From NCBI GenBank assembly GCA_003512705.1, contig DOPF01000020.1, forward strand, positions 7,348 through 16,005: a DNA stretch of 8,658 nt, written 5' to 3'. Every line of letters begins with the position of its first letter. Within the stretch, counting starts at the first letter, position 1. The position numbers and the translations under genes are program-made. Origin of the DNA: Patescibacteria group bacterium (GTDB taxonomy: Bacteria; Patescibacteriota; Patescibacteriia; Veblenbacterales; UBA10138). Shown one piece after another: positions 4,853 to 8,658 of this stretch. The notes below the pieces were generated by a model. The model did not search any database. It saw only the letters and a program-made list of their open reading frames with translations, and had not been told where the DNA came from.

Positions 4853-6108
4853 GTGCCGGTGGTACTAAGCAAATGCCAATTAATTAAGGCTGATATAATC
4901 ATAACTATTTTTAAGCCCACGGATAGCTCGTTATTTTTCTCCCGGTATAACATCATAAACAAAAAAAATAGCACCGGTAAAAAGTCCAATGAATAGCGGT
5001 AACCGAATTGTCTATAACCAATACCATAATATAGCACTATCGGTACGCTAATTATTATAGCTGTAAGTAAAAGTTGCTTAGCTACTTTGTTTTTATATTT
5101 AAAAAAGAATAAATAGAGTAAAAAAGGTGAAGTAAAAAATAATCCAATTCCCCACCAATCAGCCTTTATGTAGGGATATTTTAAAACATGAGACACGGCA
5201 TCTCTAAAGACGGGAATTGGTGGCTGCAAAAAAAGATAATAAAGATTTCCCGGTACGTGTATCGGGTTAATTAAGCCATAACTTCTAGCTCGCCAAGTTT
5301 CAGCAAAAAGAACCTGATGGCTATAACCAGTTTCTAACACATTATTAAAGCGCATAAAATTATAGGTTCCCAGCAAAATCATAATAATAGCCAGGGGTGC
5401 TAGTAACCTGACTGCATTTTTCATTTTTTCTTTGTTGCTAAAAGCTTTATTTGTTAAGATATCTAGCAAAAAGAAAACAAAAATAAATCCCGCCGAGAGC
5501 CTGGTGGCTAATGCGAACGCGCTTAAACAACCCAAAAGCCAGTAGCGCTTATGCGTTAGGTATTCCCATATACTAGCCCATAATAGCACTACTACAATTA
5601 ACTGGGGAAAATGGAAAGACATGGCCGGTATGGGTAAAAAAACCGAAAACATAAAAGCAAAGCAAAACCACCAAGCGCTATCTGCGGCGTAATTCAGTTT
5701 TTTGGCAATTTTGAATATTAAAAATAATACTAAAGCGGTGATAAGATACTGTATAAAAATTTCGTAAAAATTAATTTTCAGCCAGCTAAATATCAAAACC
5801 GCCGGAACTAATAAAGCGGACGGGAAAGGGCCCATGGGCCAATAAGGCTTATCATTAAACCAGCTAATATCAATGGTATTTAGGTGGCCATCAGCAAAGC
5901 GCGGCAAATCATTTAAAAATAAATCACCCTGAATAAAGGATTGAGCTAAGCGTGTTGAATATTGTCCACCGACAGATCTAACGCCAAAACTTTGAGCGAC
6001 TAGTAAGGCAATTATGCATAAAAAAATAATTACCGACATAATTAACAAGGTGTCGTGGATCGGCGCAAAAGGACGTTTTGGATTTATGAGTTGATATAGG
6101 GTTTTCAT
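4849..6108 (-). CDS. GT-C-like multi-pass membrane glycosyltransferase (putative)
   Basis: A 419-residue, strongly hydrophobic protein with many predicted membrane spans. After the first helix (about 22-40) comes an external loop rich in acidic and aromatic residues: GDLFLNDLP (61-69), NTIDISWFNDKPYWPMGPFP (77-96). This is where GT-C enzymes carry their catalytic acidic residue. Near the C-terminus, GYRQFGYRYSLDFLPVL (364-380) resembles the G-x-RQFG-x-RY-x-LDF motif of uncharacterised GT-C-type proteins. It probably uses polyprenyl-phosphate sugar from the neighbouring GT2 enzymes to glycosylate an external acceptor. The acceptor, and even catalytic activity, are inferred. It begins 7 nt after the preceding gene, with no Shine-Dalgarno, and overlaps gtrA at its stop (TGA). 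An alternative is a non-catalytic membrane protein of unknown function. Confidence 0.65.
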   Translation of the reverse strand: MKTLYQLINPKRPFAPIHDTLLIMSVIIFLCIIALLVAQSFGVRSVGGQYSTRLAQSFIQGDLFLNDLPRFADGHLNTIDISWFNDKPYWPMGPFPSALLVPAVLIFSWLKINFYEIFIQYLITALVLFLIFKIAKKLNYAADSAWWFCFAFMFSVFLPIPAMSFHFPQLIVVVLLWASIWEYLTHKRYWLLGCLSAFALATRLSAGFIFVFFLLDILTNKAFSNKEKMKNAVRLLAPLAIIMILLGTYNFMRFNNVLETGYSHQVLFAETWRARSYGLINPIHVPGNLYYLFLQPPIPVFRDAVSHVLKYPYIKADWWGIGLFFTSPFLLYLFFFKYKNKVAKQLLLTAIIISVPIVLYYGIGYRQFGYRYSLDFLPVLFFLFMMLYREKNNELSVGLKIVMIISALINWHLLSTTGT

Positions 6109-6115
6109 GGGGTTT

Positions 6116-6865
6116 TCAATGATATTGCGGATAATCTTTAAGTTTTAATTTATATAGTATATATTTACACAAATTTTTTAAAATCGATAGTCCATAAACA
6201 ATACTTCTTTGCAATCCAATCGAGGAGGCAGCAGGAAAATAGTGTGTTGAAATAGGAATTTCCTGGATGCGCAATTTTTTTAATTTTAGCTGGATAATAA
6301 TTTCAGTATCAAAAACAAAATCATTAGAGTTGGATAAATAGTTAACGCTATTAAGACTTTTTTTGGAATAAGCCCGAAAACCCGAGTGGTATTCAGTCAG
6401 TCGGAGTCCTAAAATTAAATTAGCTAGTTTTGATAAAATGATATTAGCTGTATATTTCCACCACGGCATACCGCCTTTAAGTGCTGCCCCGGGGCGCATC
6501 ATTCGTGAGCCGAACACGGCGTCGGCGTCATGGCGTAATAACGGCAGTAATAAATCCGGCACTAGCCGCGGGTCATATTGATGATCAGGGTGAATCATTA
6601 TGATAATATCCGCCCCCATTTTTAAGGCCTCTTGATAACAAGTTTTTTGGTTACCGCCGTAGCCCAAGTTAGTTTGATGGCAAAAAGTTTTAAGGCCAGC
6701 GGCACGGGCAATTTTTATAGTATCATCTTGGCTTAAGTCATCTACTAAAATAATATCATCTATCCAGTCTTTAGGTATATCGGCTAAAGTACGGTTTAGT
6801 GTTTTGGCGGCATTATAGGCCGGCAGAACGGCGATAATTTTTTTATTAGGATATTTTTGCGACAT
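6116..6865 (-). CDS. GT2 glycosyltransferase, DPM/DPG-synthase-like
   Basis: A 249-residue family 2 glycosyltransferase, distinct from the DPM1-type paralogue in the same operon. Motifs are LPAYNAAKTL (14-23), VDDLSQDDT (41-49), a metal-site variant HPDHQYDP (92-99) in place of DADLSH, GSRMM (119-123) and SGFRAY (161-166). The C-terminal segment (YFPAASSIGLQRSIVYGL, 209-226) is typical of this subgroup. It likely makes a polyprenyl-phosphate sugar on the inner membrane face for the GT-C enzymes. With two different GT2 synthases and two GT-C proteins, the operon may supply two different sugars. It starts 9 nt after the stop of the first gene without a Shine-Dalgarno and ends in TGA, which confirms the standard code. 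Confidence 0.85.
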   Translation of the reverse strand: MSQKYPNKKIIAVLPAYNAAKTLNRTLADIPKDWIDDIILVDDLSQDDTIKIARAAGLKTFCHQTNLGYGGNQKTCYQEALKMGADIIIMIHPDHQYDPRLVPDLLLPLLRHDADAVFGSRMMRPGAALKGGMPWWKYTANIILSKLANLILGLRLTEYHSGFRAYSKKSLNSVNYLSNSNDFVFDTEIIIQLKLKKLRIQEIPISTHYFPAASSIGLQRSIVYGLSILKNLCKYILYKLKLKDYPQYH

Positions 6866-6874
6866 TATTGGATA

Positions 6875-8455
6875 CTACAATTGGTAGATAATTACCTCAT
6901 CGTCTTGATAAACTTTGACCGCCCGTGGTTCGCGGTTTAAATACCGCAAACTGGCGGCATGCCTTTTTTCTAGCAGCAGCCATTTAGCGTTAAAGTCATA
7001 TTTGGCGACATCATAAATATCAGGCCTTTTTCCAGTGGTCGCATCCACCCACAACTGGTACTGGTCAGCGTTATATTCATACATGAAAGTTTGATCAAGC
7101 CCGGTTAAATAATAATTATGAGTGTTGTTGTAAAATAATAACGGAAAGGTTCCCCAATCAGTTTGAAAAACAATATCGCCGTTTTGAGAATTCTTTTGTA
7201 ACCAGTCGCTGGCTGGTTGTAAATAATCTAGCTTGAAACCGTTATTAAGCCCATCACGAGCTGTTAATAGGCCTTTAGCCAAACCAATGGGTAAAAAAAT
7301 CGCCAAGTAAACAGCTAGCATTATCAAACACCATTTTTTTTGCAATGGCTTAGGCAACCAAGTATGTACGTTTTTCCACCAGGCTTTAATAGAGAAGTCT
7401 TTTAAGCTGTCGCGCACAATTATAGCGCTGGATATCACTGACCAGGGGACCAGGTATTCAACCTGCCGGCGCGCTTTAATACTGTAAACAAAAAAAATAA
7501 TTGTCATAAGCCAGCTGCTCCAAGACAGCTTAGTTTGTTTTTTTATATTAAAAAACATAATCAGCGTAGCCAAGAGCCAAATCAAAAGCGGCAGGGAAAT
7601 TTTTTCTATCAATTCAACCAAGGGCCAGGGGTACCATTCGGCGCCAATGCCGACAAACTTATAATAACCAACTACTGACATAGCAAAGAGTTGCTTTAAA
7701 TATATTAAATTGGTAGGGAAGTAGGGGTTTATTATTATACCCGCCAGTAAACCACTTAAACCGGCCAGCCACACCATTTTATTTTTATGAGACCAAAAAT
7801 TCCGCCCCATCAACTTAATAAAGTTTTTTAATGTCGCCCCCGACACTTTTATGGTCTGGTAACTATCTATAATTGCTTCAATTATTGTGGCCACCCCGAT
7901 CATAATTATTATGGTAGGCCAAACACTATAAAACCAGACAAAAAACCACGACCAAAAAAATAAGGCCAGATATTTTTTACGTATTATAAAATACCAGGCA
8001 ATAAATATCGCGCCAATAGCCAGTGACGGGGCTTTGCCTAAACTTAAGCGGAAAAGTAGCGGCGAATTCGTTATTAAGACTATTAACCACAACCAAGGCC
8101 AGGGCGCGGTTTCTTTTTTTAAAAGCCAAATAATGGCTAATATAGATAATGAGCCAAAAAGCAGGGCGGAAACTTTTATGCCGATCAAAGGATCCATTAG
8201 GCTTACGAACGGCGTTAGAATGACGTGGTATAAAAAGTGATGGTCTATAAATGCGTCTTTATAAAGCGAATTTTGAGTCCAGGGAAAGTCGGTTAATAAA
8301 CCAAAATCACGGTTCATTATAGTGATTTTGACATGGTAAAAAGAATCCGGGTCAGCCAAAATCGGCAGGCTCTGCAGCCAACTAAAAACCGCCACCACTA
8401 CTACTATCATCAGACTTGTTTGCCATACCCTAGAGTGCTGGCTAAATAATGTCAT
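6875..8455 (-). CDS. STT3/GT-C-like membrane glycosyltransferase (candidate oligosaccharyltransferase)
   Basis: The first gene of the operon. The start is taken as ATG at 8455 (526 residues), since AAAGGGGTG lies 6 nt upstream. A GTG at 8464 would add three residues but falls inside that site. After helix 1 comes DPDSFYH (35-41), the external DxD-type motif of STT3-like GT-C enzymes, then DHHFLYH (71-77). About ten further hydrophobic segments follow, then a soluble C-terminal domain of roughly 110 residues with QTDWGTFP (about 431-438), placed like the WWDYG acceptor motif of STT3/PglB/AglB but altered. It is shorter than classical oligosaccharyltransferases (about 700). It probably transfers a lipid-linked sugar or glycan to external proteins or glycans. 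True oligosaccharyltransferase activity is an inference; a single-sugar GT-C transferase is equally possible. Confidence 0.75.
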   Translation of the reverse strand: MTLFSQHSRVWQTSLMIVVVVAVFSWLQSLPILADPDSFYHVKITIMNRDFGLLTDFPWTQNSLYKDAFIDHHFLYHVILTPFVSLMDPLIGIKVSALLFGSLSILAIIWLLKKETAPWPWLWLIVLITNSPLLFRLSLGKAPSLAIGAIFIAWYFIIRKKYLALFFWSWFFVWFYSVWPTIIIMIGVATIIEAIIDSYQTIKVSGATLKNFIKLMGRNFWSHKNKMVWLAGLSGLLAGIIINPYFPTNLIYLKQLFAMSVVGYYKFVGIGAEWYPWPLVELIEKISLPLLIWLLATLIMFFNIKKQTKLSWSSWLMTIIFFVYSIKARRQVEYLVPWSVISSAIIVRDSLKDFSIKAWWKNVHTWLPKPLQKKWCLIMLAVYLAIFLPIGLAKGLLTARDGLNNGFKLDYLQPASDWLQKNSQNGDIVFQTDWGTFPLLFYNNTHNYYLTGLDQTFMYEYNADQYQLWVDATTGKRPDIYDVAKYDFNAKWLLLEKRHAASLRYLNREPRAVKVYQDDEVIIYQL

Positions 8456-8461
8456 AGAAAA

Positions 8462-8470
8462 CACCCCTTT
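8462..8470 (-). promoter_or_regulatory. Shine-Dalgarno that decides the operon's first start
   Basis: On the minus strand AAAGGGGTG (8470-8462) resembles AAAGGAGGTG and sits 6 nt before ATG 8455. It favours ATG 8455 over GTG 8464. A TATACT hexamer at 8476-8471 would, as a -10, start transcription at about 8464, within this site. It is therefore either not the promoter or marks a leaderless GTG start. No good -35 is seen. Confidence 0.6.
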
Positions 8471-8533
8471 AGTATACTAGGTTATGAAAAAAATCCTAAA
8501 TACTAATTTCCAATATCTAAATAATGTCAAATT

Positions 8534-8654
8534 TCAAAGCTCAAATGTCAAATCAAATCCCAATGAAAGCTTTTAGCTTTCACCCCGCCAAGGGCGGGGT
8601 GGTTGCTAAAGCAACCAAATGTCAAAGTTTTTATACTTTGGATTTTGAGCTTGA
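8534..8654. repeat. Cluster of four back-to-back hairpins inside a larger inverted repeat
   Basis: Four perfect stems follow one another. TGAAAGCT/AGCTTTCA is at 8564-8582 (loop TTT). CACCCCGCC/GGCGGGGTG is at 8581-8601 (loop AAG). TGGTTGC/GCAACCA is at 8600-8617 (loop TAAA). CAAAGT/ACTTTG is at 8623-8640. Neighbouring stems one to three share their boundary bases. The group is framed by AGCTCAAA (8538-8545) and TTTGAGCT (8644-8651) and by repeated ATGTCAAA words. This gene-free end (8465-8658) looks like a mobile or amplified intergenic palindromic element of the kind seen in CPR genomes. Its right border may lie outside the window. Confidence 0.7.
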
Positions 8655-8658
8655 TTTG

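Noticed and set aside
6109..6115. Possible promoter or terminator between the second and third operon genes
   Set aside because: The gap is only 7 nt and shows no hairpin or promoter hexamers; co-transcription is the simpler reading.
8034..8240. 68-codon plus-strand frame opposite the STT3-like gene
   Set aside because: Shadow of the real gene on the other strand; no supporting signals.

Overview
The window looks like a chromosomal segment from a candidate-phyla-radiation (Patescibacteria, Parcubacteria-like) bacterium. This is inferred from gene types, not from a marker gene. The clues are a tandem array of small type IV secretion-type (VirB2/TrbC-like) pilins, some with cysteine-rich tails; palindromic intergenic repeats; an operon of polyprenyl-phosphate-dependent membrane glycosyltransferases; and a moderately AT-rich composition. 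TGA ends at least two genes and tryptophan is written TGG, so the code is the standard bacterial one, not the TGA=Gly code of Gracilibacteria.

Left part, plus strand (1-2672): four paralogous pilin genes in tandem. Each has a signal peptide ending in (L/W)A before Gln, two membrane helices and a conserved charged loop (GNEEKI..AKKM) between them. Pilins 1 (cut by the window edge, probably by only three residues) and 2 are short close relatives, each followed by its own intrinsic terminator. Pilins 3 and 4 carry extracytoplasmic cysteine-rich tails of 6 and 12 cysteines. Pilin 4 includes a knottin-like spacing, and both end in the same CC-x-P module. The spacers before pilins 2 and 4 hold two copies of one palindromic repeat block, nearly identical over about 150 bp, running directly into promoter-like sequence. 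The second copy carries an extra GC-rich, nested-palindrome segment.

Right part, minus strand (8455 down to 2669): one tightly packed six-gene operon with gaps of 9, 7, -4, 5 and 1 nt. In order of transcription it encodes an STT3/GT-C-like membrane glycosyltransferase, a GT2 polyprenyl-phosphate sugar synthase, a second GT-C-like membrane protein, a GtrA family protein, a DPM1-type GT2 and a PAP2_3/Aur1-like phosphatase. A coherent model is as follows: the GT2 enzymes load sugars on polyprenyl phosphate in the cytoplasm, GtrA helps bring the lipid-sugar across the membrane, the GT-C enzymes transfer sugar outside, and the PAP2 protein recycles or remodels lipid phosphates. Only the first gene has a clear Shine-Dalgarno sequence; the rest probably depend on coupling.

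The two transcription units converge and overlap by 4 nt at 2669-2672 with no space between them. Each appears to use a terminator hairpin embedded in the coding sequence of the other. The right end (8465-8658) is non-coding and contains four back-to-back perfect hairpins. No secretion ATPase, tRNA, rRNA, CRISPR, transposase or integrase is visible.
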